From Iodidimonas sp. SYSU 1G8 (GTDB lineage Bacteria > Pseudomonadota > Alphaproteobacteria > SMXS01): a DNA stretch of 64,000 nt. The position numbers and the translations under genes were made by a program. Positions 25,733 through 34,135 of this stretch are shown one piece after another. Every line of letters begins with the position of its first letter. Position 1 is the first letter of the stretch. Where the stretch lies: the NCBI RefSeq assembly GCF_039655775.1, contig NZ_JBBYXJ010000001.1:620001-684000 (forward strand), in the 5' to 3' direction. A model generated the notes under the pieces. That model was not told the origin of the DNA and did not search any database. It saw nothing but the letters and a program-made list of their open reading frames with translations.

Positions 25733-27270
25733 AATGTTTGTTCCGGCAGATGGTCCAGTTCGGCAAGGTCGCCAAACTTGGTCGTCTCCTTGGCGAAGTG
25801 CAAGCGTGCAACGCCCGTTGGTCCATGACGCTGCTTGCCGATGATCACTTCGGCGACGCCACGGACGCGTTCGCCACGCTCCAGCCATTCGGCATGGGCC
25901 GGCGTGCCCATCTCCGGCTGCTTGCGCTCGTGGTAGTACTCGTCGCGGTAGACGAACATCACCACGTCGGCGTCCTGCTCGATCGATCCCGATTCTCGCA
26001 GATCCGAAAGCTGCGGCCGCTTGTCCTCGCGCTGCTCCACCGAGCGGCTGAGCTGCGACAGCGCCAGCACCGGCACGTTCAGCGTCTTCGCGAGAGCCTT
26101 CAGGCCGCGGGTGATCTCGGACACTTCCTGCACACGGTTCTCGGTCTTTTGCTGTCCCGAGGGCCGGGCCAGCTGGAGATAGTCGATCACCACCATGCCC
26201 AGATTGTGCTGGCGCTTCAACCGCCGCGCCCGCGACATGACGCCGGCGATGGACAGGGCCGGCGTGTCGTCGATGAACAGGGGAATGTCCTCGATCTCCT
26301 GTGACGCCCGCACCAGGGCCCGGAACTGCTCGTGGCTCATGTCGCCTCGGCGCAGCTTTTCCGACGGCACTTCGGCCTGCTCCGACAACATACGGGCGGC
26401 GAGCTGCTCCGCCGACATTTCCAGCGAGAAGAAGCCGACCACGGCGCCGCCGCCCTGCATGGGATCTTCGCCGTCCAGCTTGGACTGATGCCACTTCTTG
26501 GCCGCGTTGAAGGCGATGTTGGTGGCCAGCGCCGTCTTGCCCATGGAAGGACGGCCGGCGAGGATGATCAGATCCGATTTGTGCAGACCGCCCAGCAGCT
26601 CGTCCATGGCGCGCATGCCGGTCGATACGCCGGTCAGCTTGCCCTCGCGCTTGCGGGCGGCGTCGATGTTCTCGATGGCGGCATGGATCGAACGGGAGAA
26701 CGGCTTGAAGCCCTCTTCGGACTGGCCGCTCTCGGCCAGGGTGAACAGCTTCTGCTCCGCCTGTTCGATCTGGCTGGTGGCCGACAGTTCGGTATCGGCC
26801 TCGGTGGCGTTGTGGACCGTTTCCTCGCCGATCAGGATCAACTGCCGGCGCAGCGCCAGATCGTAGATCGTGCGGCCATATTCCTCGGCATGCAGCATGG
26901 AGGTGGCGGCGGCGGCGAGGCGGGCGAGATATTGCGGGCCGCCCACTTCGCGCAGGCCGACATCGCTTTCCATGTAGGTCTTGAGCGTGGCCGGAATGGC
27001 GAGCTGGCCGCGTTCGATCAGGCGCATGGCGGTGGCGAAGATGCGCTGGTGCAACGGATCGAAGAAGTGTTCGGCCATCACGAACGACACCCGGTTCGCG
27101 GCGTCGTTGTTGTTGAGGATCACGCCCAGCAGCGCCTGCTCGACCTCGAGATTGTGCGGCAGAACCGATTGCCCTTCGAGAGGCATGTCGTTGGCTGCGA
27201 ATTGGCCTCGGTCGGCGAGTGCGGAAGGCATCGGCGATGTGGTCCTCTGGTCGTATCGGAAGCCCGCCAT
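25729..27270 (-). CDS. dnaB: Replicative DNA helicase
   Basis: Hexameric helicase that unwinds the replication fork (513 aa). The N-terminal helical domain starts after QSVLPHNLEVEQALLG; the RecA-like C-terminal domain has Walker A GRPSMGKTA near 240, the DnaB motif VVIDYLQL and the QLSRSVEQR arginine-finger region. Start uncertain: ATG at 27270 gives the longest protein; ATG at 27231 has a GAGGA element upstream. It is followed on the same strand by mlaE (overlapping) and preceded at 230 bp by the rplI terminator. Confidence 0.97.
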   Translation of the reverse strand: MAGFRYDQRTTSPMPSALADRGQFAANDMPLEGQSVLPHNLEVEQALLGVILNNNDAANRVSFVMAEHFFDPLHQRIFATAMRLIERGQLAIPATLKTYMESDVGLREVGGPQYLARLAAAATSMLHAEEYGRTIYDLALRRQLILIGEETVHNATEADTELSATSQIEQAEQKLFTLAESGQSEEGFKPFSRSIHAAIENIDAARKREGKLTGVSTGMRAMDELLGGLHKSDLIILAGRPSMGKTALATNIAFNAAKKWHQSKLDGEDPMQGGGAVVGFFSLEMSAEQLAARMLSEQAEVPSEKLRRGDMSHEQFRALVRASQEIEDIPLFIDDTPALSIAGVMSRARRLKRQHNLGMVVIDYLQLARPSGQQKTENRVQEVSEITRGLKALAKTLNVPVLALSQLSRSVEQREDKRPQLSDLRESGSIEQDADVVMFVYRDEYYHERKQPEMGTPAHAEWLERGERVRGVAEVIIGKQRHGPTGVARLHFAKETTKFGDLAELDHLPEQTF

Positions 27271-27388
27271 TGAGCACGGCGGGACAGGCCGCGGCTACGC
27301 GAACATATCAGGAACCGGGTTTGTTCCACAGGGGATTTATCCACAGGGGAACAACAATGGGGATAACTCCCTCACGGTGCGCGCCGGA

Positions 27389-27413
27389 CAAAAGAAAGGC
27401 GGCTTGCGCCGCC
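27389..27413 (-). terminator. Rho-independent terminator after rplI
   Basis: On the minus strand GGCGGC - GCAA - GCCGCC is followed by TTTCTTTT, a standard intrinsic terminator about 90 bp past the rplI stop. It separates the rpsF-rpsR-rplI transcript from dnaB. The rest of 27271-27501 shows no gene. Confidence 0.75.
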
Positions 27414-27501
27414 CTTCGGGAGTTTCCTGTTTTCTTATTATTTGTTTGTTTTCGTTAGACGATGGTTCAAGTCGCCTTCCCTAAACTTCAGGCCCGAGTT
27501 C

Positions 27502-28062
27502 TCAGGCTTCGTCTTCTTCCGAGATACCCTCGGCGGCCTCGCGGGCCAGTTCCTCGTTCTCGAACACGTCCTCGTCGTCCTCGGCTTCGGCCGGGGCGTT
27601 CTGGTTGTTCGCTTCGGCTTCCGAACGCGCGACCGAGACGACGACGTTGATCGCGACTTCCGGGTGCAGGAACACGCGGATGTCGAAACGGCCGATGGTC
27701 TTGATCGGACGATCGAGATCGACCTGGCTGCGCTCGACCGTGTAACCGGCTTCCTTCAGCGCTTCCGAGATATCGCGCGGGCTGACCGAGCCATAGAGGT
27801 GGTCGCTCTCGCCGGCCTGACGGATGATGATGACCCGGGCGCCTTCCATCTTCTCGGCGACGGCTTCGGCGTCCTTGCGGCGCTCCAGGTTCGTCGCTTC
27901 CAGCTGGGCGCGGCGAGCCTTGAAGGATTCCAGGTTCTGCGCGGTGGCGCGCAGCGCCTTCTTCTTCGGGAGCAGGAAGTTGCGGGCGAAGCCATCCTTC
28001 ACGGAGACGACGTCACCCATCTGGCCGAGTTTCTCGACCCGCTCAAGCAATACGACTTGCAT
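27502..28062 (-). CDS. rplI: 50S ribosomal protein L9
   Basis: Primary 23S rRNA-binding protein of the large subunit. The conserved N-domain [33 protein letters not shown] starts the protein in recognisable form, followed by the long helix and C-domain. The 186-aa length exceeds E. coli L9 (149) because of an acidic C-terminal tail ([20 protein letters not shown]), common in alphaproteobacteria. Third gene of rpsF-rpsR-rplI. Confidence 0.98.
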   Translation of the reverse strand: MQVVLLERVEKLGQMGDVVSVKDGFARNFLLPKKKALRATAQNLESFKARRAQLEATNLERRKDAEAVAEKMEGARVIIIRQAGESDHLYGSVSPRDISEALKEAGYTVERSQVDLDRPIKTIGRFDIRVFLHPEVAINVVVSVARSEAEANNQNAPAEAEDDEDVFENEELAREAAEGISEEDEA

Positions 28063-28071
28063 CGGGCTCTC

Positions 28072-28323
28072 CTATTGCAGGACGAAGGGGAGCAGGGCGA
28101 TGATGCGCGCGCGCTTGATGGCACGGGCGAGTTCACGCTGCTTCTTCGCCGAGACGGCGGTGATGCGGCTCGGCACGATCTTGCCGCGCTCGGAGACGTA
28201 ACGCTGCAGCAGCTTCACGTCCTTGTAATCGATCTTCGGCGCGTTCGGACCCGTGAACGGGCAGCTCTTGCGGCGGCGGAAGAACGGGCGGCGGGCGGTG
28301 CGGGGACGGGCGGCGGTAGCCAT
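28072..28323 (-). CDS. rpsR: 30S ribosomal protein S18
   Basis: Small-subunit protein that pairs with S6. The 83-aa protein shows [25 protein letters not shown] and the [13 protein letters not shown] box typical of bS18, with a basic N-terminus. Its start shares one base with the rpsF stop; rplI begins 9 nt after its end. Confidence 0.98.
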   Translation of the reverse strand: MATAARPRTARRPFFRRRKSCPFTGPNAPKIDYKDVKLLQRYVSERGKIVPSRITAVSAKKQRELARAIKRARIIALLPFVLQ

Positions 28324-28685
28324 TAGAAGCGTCCTCCTTCACGGCGGCGGTCATCACGGTCGTCGCGGCTGCGCAGAACCGGCGACGGCTCCACATCCAG
28401 TTCCTCGACGCGAATGGTCATCGAACGGATGACGTCCTCGTTGATCTTCTCGAGGCGCTCCATCTCGGCGACGGCGGCAGCCGGCGCGTCGAGGTTCATC
28501 ATGATGTAATGACCCTTGCGGTTCTTCTTGATGCGATAGGCGAGGGTGCGCAGGCCCCAGTTTTCGGTCTTGGTGACCTCACCGCCATTTTCGCGGATGA
28601 TGCCGGCGAATTCTTCCGCCAGGGCATCGACTGCCTGGCTGGAAATATCCTGCCGGGCAATCAGGATGTGCTCGTAGTAAGCCAT
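28323..28685 (-). CDS. rpsF: 30S ribosomal protein S6
   Basis: Small-subunit protein bS6 (120 aa) with [17 protein letters not shown], the [22 protein letters not shown] segment and ITEDVIRSM-like [15 protein letters not shown]. First gene of the operon, with AGAAGGAG a few bases before the ATG. Its leader is discussed separately; S6-S18 complexes bind their own mRNA leaders in many bacteria. Confidence 0.98.
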   Translation of the reverse strand: MAYYEHILIARQDISSQAVDALAEEFAGIIRENGGEVTKTENWGLRTLAYRIKKNRKGHYIMMNLDAPAAAVAEMERLEKINEDVIRSMTIRVEELDVEPSPVLRSRDDRDDRRREGGRF

Positions 28686-28772
28686 ATGGACTCCTTCTGG
28701 CTGTTACATTGCCTGCCGCCAACGGGCCGCACAGGCATAGCCGGCACGTGCCGGCAAGGAGCGAAGGCGCGC
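28686..28772 (-). promoter_or_regulatory. rpsF mRNA leader with hairpins, possible S6:S18 autoregulatory element
   Basis: The minus-strand leader contains a perfect 16-bp palindrome GCCGGCACGTGCCGGC (28740-28755) and, nearer the gene, a hairpin with outer stem GCCTG/CAGGC and inner GCC-CGTT-GGC with unpaired bases between. Leaders of rpsF operons in many phyla bind the S6:S18 complex through a hairpin with a conserved CCG; a match here is plausible but was judged only by eye. Confidence 0.4.
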
Positions 28773-28800
28773 ACTATACGGTAAAACTTCTCTGTGGCAA
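28773..28800 (-). promoter_or_regulatory. rpsF operon promoter
   Basis: TTGCCA (28795-28800), 16-nt spacer, TATAGT (28773-28778), read on the minus strand; the hexamers are close to the sigma-70 consensus and lie about 90 bp before the rpsF ATG. Confidence 0.6.
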
Positions 28801-28841
28801 GCAGTGACTGCAGTGTAGGACAGTGCGCTGGACCAGCATGC

Positions 28842-28869
28842 TTGACACGGACGGTCCAGACGTTATCTG
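28842..28869 (+). promoter_or_regulatory. fabD promoter
   Basis: TTGACA (28842-28847), 16-nt spacer, TATCTG (28864-28869), 38 bp upstream of the fabD ATG. The region 28801-28841 shows nothing else. Confidence 0.6.
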
Positions 28870-28907
28870 TGGCGCGCCTTTCAGGGCAATGAGGGAAAAG
28901 GAACCGC

Positions 28908-29849
28908 ATGACCCGAGCATTCACATTTCCCGGCCAGGGCAGCCAGGCCGTCGGCATGGGCCAGTCGCTCGCGGAAGCCTCGGCCACCGCGCGCGAGGTG
29001 TTTCAGGAAATCGACGAGGCGCTGGGCCAGAACCTCTCCAAGCTGATGTTCAATGGTCCCGAGGACCAGCTGACCCTGACCGAGAACGCGCAGCCGGCGC
29101 TCATGGCTGTCAGCGTCGCGGTCATGCGCATCCTGGAAAAGGAAGGCGGCATCAATCTGGCGGACAAGGCCAGGTTCGTCGCCGGTCACTCCCTGGGTGA
29201 ATATTCCGCGCTGGCCGCCGCCGGGAGTTTCTCGCTGGCGGATACCGCCCGGCTGCTGAAGCGCCGCGGCCAGGCCATGCAGCGCGCGGTGCCGGTCGGG
29301 CAGGGCGCCATGGCCGCGCTGCTGGGCGTCGAGCTCGACGTGGCCCGGGAGATCGCCGAACTGGCATCGCAGGGCGAGGTCTGCACCGCGGCGAACGACA
29401 ACGCGCCGGGCCAGATCGTCATCAGCGGCCACCGCGCCGCCGTCGAGCGGGCCATCGAGATCGGCAAGGAAAAGGGCGCGCGCCGCTCCATGCTGCTGCC
29501 GGTCAGCGCGCCGTTCCACTGTTCATTGATGGCGCCGGCCGCCGAGGAAATGAAGGAAGCGCTCGCCGCCGTCACCATCACCGCGCCCGCCGTGCCGCTG
29601 GTCGCGAACGTGATCGCCGCGCCGGTCAGCGACCCGGACGAGATCCGCCGCCTTCTGGTGGAACAGGTCACCGGAGCCGTTCGTTGGCGCGAATGCATTC
29701 TTTATATGGTCGATCAGGGTGTCACCGAAGTGATCGAGCTGGGCGCCGGCAAGGCCTTGACGGGCATGGCCAAGCGCATCCACAAGGACCTCGCGACCAC
29801 CTCGGCCCAGACACCGGACGAGATCGACGCGCTGTTGAAGACGCTGTAG
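28908..29849 (+). CDS. fabD: Malonyl-CoA:ACP transacylase
   Basis: Loads malonyl groups from CoA onto ACP for fatty-acid elongation. FPGQGSQ at residues 6-12 and the nucleophile elbow GHSLGE with Ser95 are present, with the catalytic His in the SAPFHC motif. 313 aa, normal length. GAGGGAAAAGGA precedes the ATG. First gene of fabD-fabG-acpP-fabF. Confidence 0.97.
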   Translation: MTRAFTFPGQGSQAVGMGQSLAEASATAREVFQEIDEALGQNLSKLMFNGPEDQLTLTENAQPALMAVSVAVMRILEKEGGINLADKARFVAGHSLGEYSALAAAGSFSLADTARLLKRRGQAMQRAVPVGQGAMAALLGVELDVAREIAELASQGEVCTAANDNAPGQIVISGHRAAVERAIEIGKEKGARRSMLLPVSAPFHCSLMAPAAEEMKEALAAVTITAPAVPLVANVIAAPVSDPDEIRRLLVEQVTGAVRWRECILYMVDQGVTEVIELGAGKALTGMAKRIHKDLATTSAQTPDEIDALLKTL

Positions 29850-29859
29850 GAGCCGCCGC

Positions 29860-30597
29860 ATGTTCGATCTCACCGGCAAGACCGCCCTCGTCACCGGCGC
29901 GAGCGGCGGTATCGGCCGCTCCATCGCCGAAGCCCTCCACGCTCAGGGCGCGACCGTCGCGCTGTCGGGCACGAGGCAGTCAGCGCTCGACGAAGTGGCC
30001 GCCGCCCTTGGCGACCGTGTCCATGTGGTCCCCTGTAATCTCTCGGATGCCGCGGCGGTCGATGCGCTGCCCGGACAGGCCGAGGCCGCGCTGGGCCAGA
30101 TCGATATCCTGGTCAACAATGCGGGCGTGACTCGCGACAATCTGGCCATGCGGCTGAAGGACGAGGACTGGGATATCGTTCTCGACGTGAACCTGAAGGC
30201 CGCCTTCAAGCTTTCCCGCGCCATGCTGCGCGGCATGATGAAGCGCCGCTATGGCCGTATCATCTCGATCACCTCCGTCGTCGGCGTCACCGGCAATCCG
30301 GGGCAGGTGAACTATGCCGCATCGAAGGCCGGCCTGATCGGCATGTCGAAATCGCTGGCGCAGGAAGTCGCCAGCCGCAATATCACGGTCAACACGGTCG
30401 CGCCGGGCTTCATCGAGACGGCGATGACCGATGCGATCGCCGGGCCGGCCCGGGACGCGCTGATCGGGAAGATTCCCGCCGGACGTATGGGTTCCGGCGC
30501 CGATGTCGCCTCGGCCGTCGTCTATCTGGCGTCGGAGGAAGCGGGTTACGTCACGGGCCAGACGCTGCATGTGAATGGCGGCATGGCGATGATCTGA
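29860..30597 (+). CDS. fabG: 3-oxoacyl-ACP reductase
   Basis: NADPH-dependent reductase of the elongation cycle (245 aa). TGASGGIG cofactor loop, NNAGVTRDN, catalytic Ser in ISITSVVG, and YAASKAG with the Tyr/Lys pair; the ending GQTLHVNGGMAM is diagnostic of FabG. AGGAG lies before the ATG. It follows fabD by 10 nt and leads to acpP. Confidence 0.97.
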   Translation: MFDLTGKTALVTGASGGIGRSIAEALHAQGATVALSGTRQSALDEVAAALGDRVHVVPCNLSDAAAVDALPGQAEAALGQIDILVNNAGVTRDNLAMRLKDEDWDIVLDVNLKAAFKLSRAMLRGMMKRRYGRIISITSVVGVTGNPGQVNYAASKAGLIGMSKSLAQEVASRNITVNTVAPGFIETAMTDAIAGPARDALIGKIPAGRMGSGADVASAVVYLASEEAGYVTGQTLHVNGGMAMI

Positions 30598-30666
30598 GGT
30601 TGCTGGCCAATGTCACCGAATTGTGTTACGACACGGCAGCAAACGGTGACCAGCCGGTTAAGACAG

Positions 30667-30686
30667 GCCAATCTAATTGGCTTTTA
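30667..30686 (+). terminator. Hairpin with T-tract between fabG and acpP
   Basis: GCCAAT - CTA - ATTGGC followed by TTTTAT, an intrinsic-terminator shape 40 bp before acpP. It could end the fabD-fabG transcript or attenuate read-through into acpP. An adjacent GGTTT-N6-AAACC repeat (30694-30709) lies in the acpP leader. Confidence 0.55.
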
Positions 30687-30726
30687 TATCAACGGTTTAA
30701 CGACAAACCTTCAAGGGAATGCTGAA

Positions 30727-30960
30727 ATGAGCGACGTTGCCGAACGCGTAAAAAAGGTCGTGGTCGAACATCTGGGCGTGGACGAGGACAAGGTCACCGA
30801 AAGCGCGAGCTTCATCGACGATCTTGGCGCGGACAGCCTGGATACGGTTGAGCTGGTGATGGCGTTCGAAGAGGAATTCGGCATCGAAATCCCGGACGAC
30901 GCCGCTGAAAAGATCCTGACGGTGAAGGACGCGGTCGATTTCATCGAACAGACCCGCTAA
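30727..30960 (+). CDS. acpP: Acyl carrier protein
   Basis: 77-aa carrier for growing acyl chains. The phosphopantetheine attachment motif is DLGADSLD with Ser37; overall charge is strongly acidic as usual. The ATG has AAGGGA upstream. Flanked by fabG and fabF. A terminator-like hairpin upstream may allow its higher expression to be set separately. Confidence 0.98.
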   Translation: MSDVAERVKKVVVEHLGVDEDKVTESASFIDDLGADSLDTVELVMAFEEEFGIEIPDDAAEKILTVKDAVDFIEQTR

Positions 30961-30985
30961 GTCCTAACCGGGATTGCAGGAACGG

Positions 30986-32260
30986 ATGGAGCCGATGCGT
31001 CGAGTAGTGGTAACAGGCCTCGGGCTGGTAACGCCCCTGGGTGCAGGTGTCGATATTCCATGGCGCCGGTTGATCGATGGTCAGTCGGGTGCGGGGTTGA
31101 TCACCAAATTCGACACGACGGACTATGTCGCCAAGGTCGCCTGCGAGGTACCTCTGGGTGATGGCAGCGACGGTTCCTTCAATCCCGATCAATGGATGGA
31201 GCCGAAGGAACGCCGCAAGGTCGACGACTTCATCCTGTTCGGCGTCGCCGCCGCCGATATCGCGCTCGAGGATGCCGGCTGGCATCCGACGGACGAGGAA
31301 TCCCTCGTCCGGACGGGTTGCATGATCGGCTCCGGCATCGGCGGCCTTCCGGGTATCGAGGAAGCCGTCACGACGTTGAACGACAAGGGGCCGCGGCGCG
31401 TCAGCCCGTTCTTCATCTCGGGCCGCCTGATCAATCTGGTCTCGGGCCAGATTCAGATCAAGCATGGCTTCAAGGGCCCGAACCACGCGGTCGTCACCGC
31501 ATGTTCCTCGGGCGCCCACGCCATCGGCGACGCCGCCCGGCTGATCATGCTGGACGATGCCGACGTGATGGTGGCGGGCGGCGCGGAAGCGGCGATCTGT
31601 CCCATCGGCATAGCCGGCTTCTCGCAGGCCAAGGCACTGTCGACCCAGTTCAACGATCAGCCGACACGGGCGTCGCGTCCTTATGACCGCGACCGCGATG
31701 GCTTCGTCATGGGCGAAGGCGCCGGCATCGTCATCCTCGAGGAGCTGGAGCACGCCAAGAAGCGCGGCGCCAAGATTTACGGCGAAGTCGTGGGTTATGG
31801 CATGTCGGGCGATGCCTATCACATCACCGCCCCGTCACCGGAAGGCGATGGCGCCTATCGCGCCATGCAATCGGCCTTCAAGAGGTCCGGCCTAGCGCTG
31901 GAAGACATGGACTACGTCAATGCCCACGGCACCTCGACGCCGCTGGGAGACGAAATCGAACTGGGCGCGGTCCGCCGTCTGTTCGGGTCGGCGTCCAGCA
32001 ACCTGTCCATGTCGTCGACAAAGTCCTCAATCGGGCATCTGCTCGGCGCGGCGGGCGCGGTGGAAGCCATTTTCTGCCTGCTGGCCATGCGTGATCAGAT
32101 CGTGCCGCCGACGCTCAATCTGGAGAATCCCTCCGACAATTGCGTGGGGATGGACCTCGTCCCGCTCAAGGCCAAGGAACGCAAGGTCCGCGCCGTGATG
32201 TCGAACTCGTTCGGGTTTGGCGGCACGAATGCGAGCGTCATCTTCAAGAAGGACATCTGA
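30986..32260 (+). CDS. fabF: 3-oxoacyl-ACP synthase II
   Basis: Condensing enzyme that elongates acyl-ACP with malonyl-ACP. Catalytic triad seen: nucleophile Cys173 in TACSSGAHA, His in NAHGTSTPLGD and His in SSIGHLLGAAG. Length 424 aa is normal. Of the possible starts (TTG 30974, ATG 30986, ATG 30995) I prefer 30986, which has AGGA about 5 nt upstream. It lies 26 nt after acpP. Confidence 0.97.
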   Translation: MEPMRRVVVTGLGLVTPLGAGVDIPWRRLIDGQSGAGLITKFDTTDYVAKVACEVPLGDGSDGSFNPDQWMEPKERRKVDDFILFGVAAADIALEDAGWHPTDEESLVRTGCMIGSGIGGLPGIEEAVTTLNDKGPRRVSPFFISGRLINLVSGQIQIKHGFKGPNHAVVTACSSGAHAIGDAARLIMLDDADVMVAGGAEAAICPIGIAGFSQAKALSTQFNDQPTRASRPYDRDRDGFVMGEGAGIVILEELEHAKKRGAKIYGEVVGYGMSGDAYHITAPSPEGDGAYRAMQSAFKRSGLALEDMDYVNAHGTSTPLGDEIELGAVRRLFGSASSNLSMSSTKSSIGHLLGAAGAVEAIFCLLAMRDQIVPPTLNLENPSDNCVGMDLVPLKAKERKVRAVMSNSFGFGGTNASVIFKKDI

Positions 32261-32269
32261 CGGCCGGCC

Positions 32270-33316
32270 ATGGCGGACGACCCCGCGACCGCACCACAGC
32301 CGACCGCCGGTTCATCGCCACAACGACACGGATTTTTGCGCCGTCATCCCTGGATGACGGCGTTCGTCGTTCTGACGTTCATGGGCGCCATCGCCATCGG
32401 CGCCTACGGCTTCTGGGCATTCAGCATCGCCAAGGGTCCGACGGACGCGGCCACCGTCGTCATTCCAAAGGGCTCGGGCGTGCGGGGCACGGCGAGCCTG
32501 CTGGAGCGCGCCGGTATCATCGCCAATGACACGATTTTCATGGCGGGCATCAAGCTGCACGGCGCCGAACGCGACCTTAAGGCCGGCGAGTACCTGATCC
32601 CGGCCGGCGCGACCATGCGCGAGGTCATGGCCCTCCTTCGCTCGGGCAAGACGGTGATCCGCCGCTTCACCGTGGCGGAAGGGCTCAGCGTCCGCCAGGT
32701 CGTCGCCCTGTTGCAAGCCGAGCCGGCGCTGGCGGGCGAGGTCGCCGACATGCCGCCCGAGGGCAGCCTGATGCCCGAGACCTATCATTTCGCTTATGGC
32801 GACAGCCGCGCGGCGCTCGTCCAGCGCATGCGCACCGCCATGCGGGACACGCTGGCACGTCTGTGGGAAGAGAGGGCGAACGATCTGCCGGTCTCGACGC
32901 CGCAAGAGGCCCTGATCCTGGCCTCGATCGTCGAGAAGGAAACCAGCGTGCCGGCCGAGCGGCCCCGCGTCGCCAGCGTCTTCGTCAACCGGCTGCGCAT
33001 CGGCATGCCGCTGCAGTCGGACCCCACCATCGTCTACGGGATCAGAGGCGGCGAGAAGCTCGGGCGTCCCATCCTGCAGTCGGATCTGGCGTCGGACACG
33101 CCCTACAACACCTACAAGATCACGGGCCTGCCGCCGACACCGATCGCCAATCCCGGGATCGAGTCCCTGCGTGCCGTGCTGAACCCGGCCCGGACCGAGG
33201 ATTTCTATTTCGTGGCCGACGGAAGTGGCGGCCATGCCTTCGCCCGGACTTATGAGGAGCACCTGCGCAACGTCCAGCGGTGGCGCGCCATCGAACGTCA
33301 GGGCGGCGCCCGATAA
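32270..33316 (+). CDS. mltG: Endolytic murein transglycosylase MltG
   Basis: Inner-membrane lytic transglycosylase that cuts nascent glycan strands and probably ends their elongation. One N-terminal membrane helix (residues about 28-50) is followed by a LysM-like region and the catalytic YceG domain with ILASIVEKET (catalytic Glu), PLQSDPTIVYGI and PYNTYKITGLPPTPIANPG. 348 aa. It follows fabF by 9 nt, the usual fab-mltG arrangement. Confidence 0.96.
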   Translation: MADDPATAPQPTAGSSPQRHGFLRRHPWMTAFVVLTFMGAIAIGAYGFWAFSIAKGPTDAATVVIPKGSGVRGTASLLERAGIIANDTIFMAGIKLHGAERDLKAGEYLIPAGATMREVMALLRSGKTVIRRFTVAEGLSVRQVVALLQAEPALAGEVADMPPEGSLMPETYHFAYGDSRAALVQRMRTAMRDTLARLWEERANDLPVSTPQEALILASIVEKETSVPAERPRVASVFVNRLRIGMPLQSDPTIVYGIRGGEKLGRPILQSDLASDTPYNTYKITGLPPTPIANPGIESLRAVLNPARTEDFYFVADGSGGHAFARTYEEHLRNVQRWRAIERQGGAR

Positions 33317-33318
33317 CC

Positions 33319-34074
33319 TCACTTCCTCGGCGCGCGGCGCGCCAGCCAGTCGATCACTCCCATCGGCAGGTTGATGAGAATCCTGCCTGCGATGACCATT
33401 TGCCAGGGGAAGGTGATGCGTCCCCTGTTGCGTGCAAGCCCCTTCGCGATGATCCGTGCCGCGCGCGGCGCCTCCATGAAGAAGGGCATCGAAAAGTCGT
33501 TTCTGGCCGTGATCCGGCTTTCGACAAATCCGGGACAGATGACGGAGACCTCGATTCCCTCGGGCTCGAGAAAGCCGCGCAACGCTTCACCATACGCTTT
33601 CACCGCCGCCTTCGACGACGAATAGGCGGGGGTCGAGGCGAGCCCCTGATATCCCGCCAGCGAACTGACGATGGCGATCTGGCCACGACCGCGCGGGCGC
33701 ATCCTGTCGATGGCGGGATGGGCGGTGTTGAAGACGCCGTCCACATTCACCGCGAAGGTTTCCCGAGCGACCCGATCCATCGATTCGCCGAACTGCGGCA
33801 GGCCAACCCCGGCGTTGGCGATAGCGAGGTCCAGCGGCGCGATCACATCGCTGGCGTCGATCCAGGCGCGGCAGCGGGCCGCATCCGTGACATCGAGGAC
33901 CATGGCGTGCACATCAGCGCCCAGCGCCCTGCACGCGTCGGTCACGCTCTCGAGACGCTCGCGGTTCCTGCCGCACAGATGCAGGACGATCCCGGGCGCC
34001 GCATAATGGCGGGCCAAGGCCTCGCCAATGCCGCTGGAGGCACCGGTGATCAGGATGGATTTCGGATTTTTCAT
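33319..34074 (-). CDS. Short-chain dehydrogenase/reductase
   Basis: 251-aa SDR with TGASSGIG, ANAGVG, catalytic Ser in IVSSLAG and the YSSSKAA Tyr/Lys pair. The long C-terminal part with the hydrophobic WQMVIAGRILINLPMGVIDWL suggests membrane association. Substrate unknown. ATG at 34074 begins MKNPKSILITGAS; an in-frame extension to 34152 overlaps the yicC start. The 3' end is 2 nt from the end of mltG. Confidence 0.9.
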   Translation of the reverse strand: MKNPKSILITGASSGIGEALARHYAAPGIVLHLCGRNRERLESVTDACRALGADVHAMVLDVTDAARCRAWIDASDVIAPLDLAIANAGVGLPQFGESMDRVARETFAVNVDGVFNTAHPAIDRMRPRGRGQIAIVSSLAGYQGLASTPAYSSSKAAVKAYGEALRGFLEPEGIEVSVICPGFVESRITARNDFSMPFFMEAPRAARIIAKGLARNRGRITFPWQMVIAGRILINLPMGVIDWLARRAPRK

Positions 34075-34135
34075 CGACGCCCCTTGTAGTTGGGCGATAT
34101 AGTCCGCGCCCACCGAAACGATTTCTGGAGCGCCC

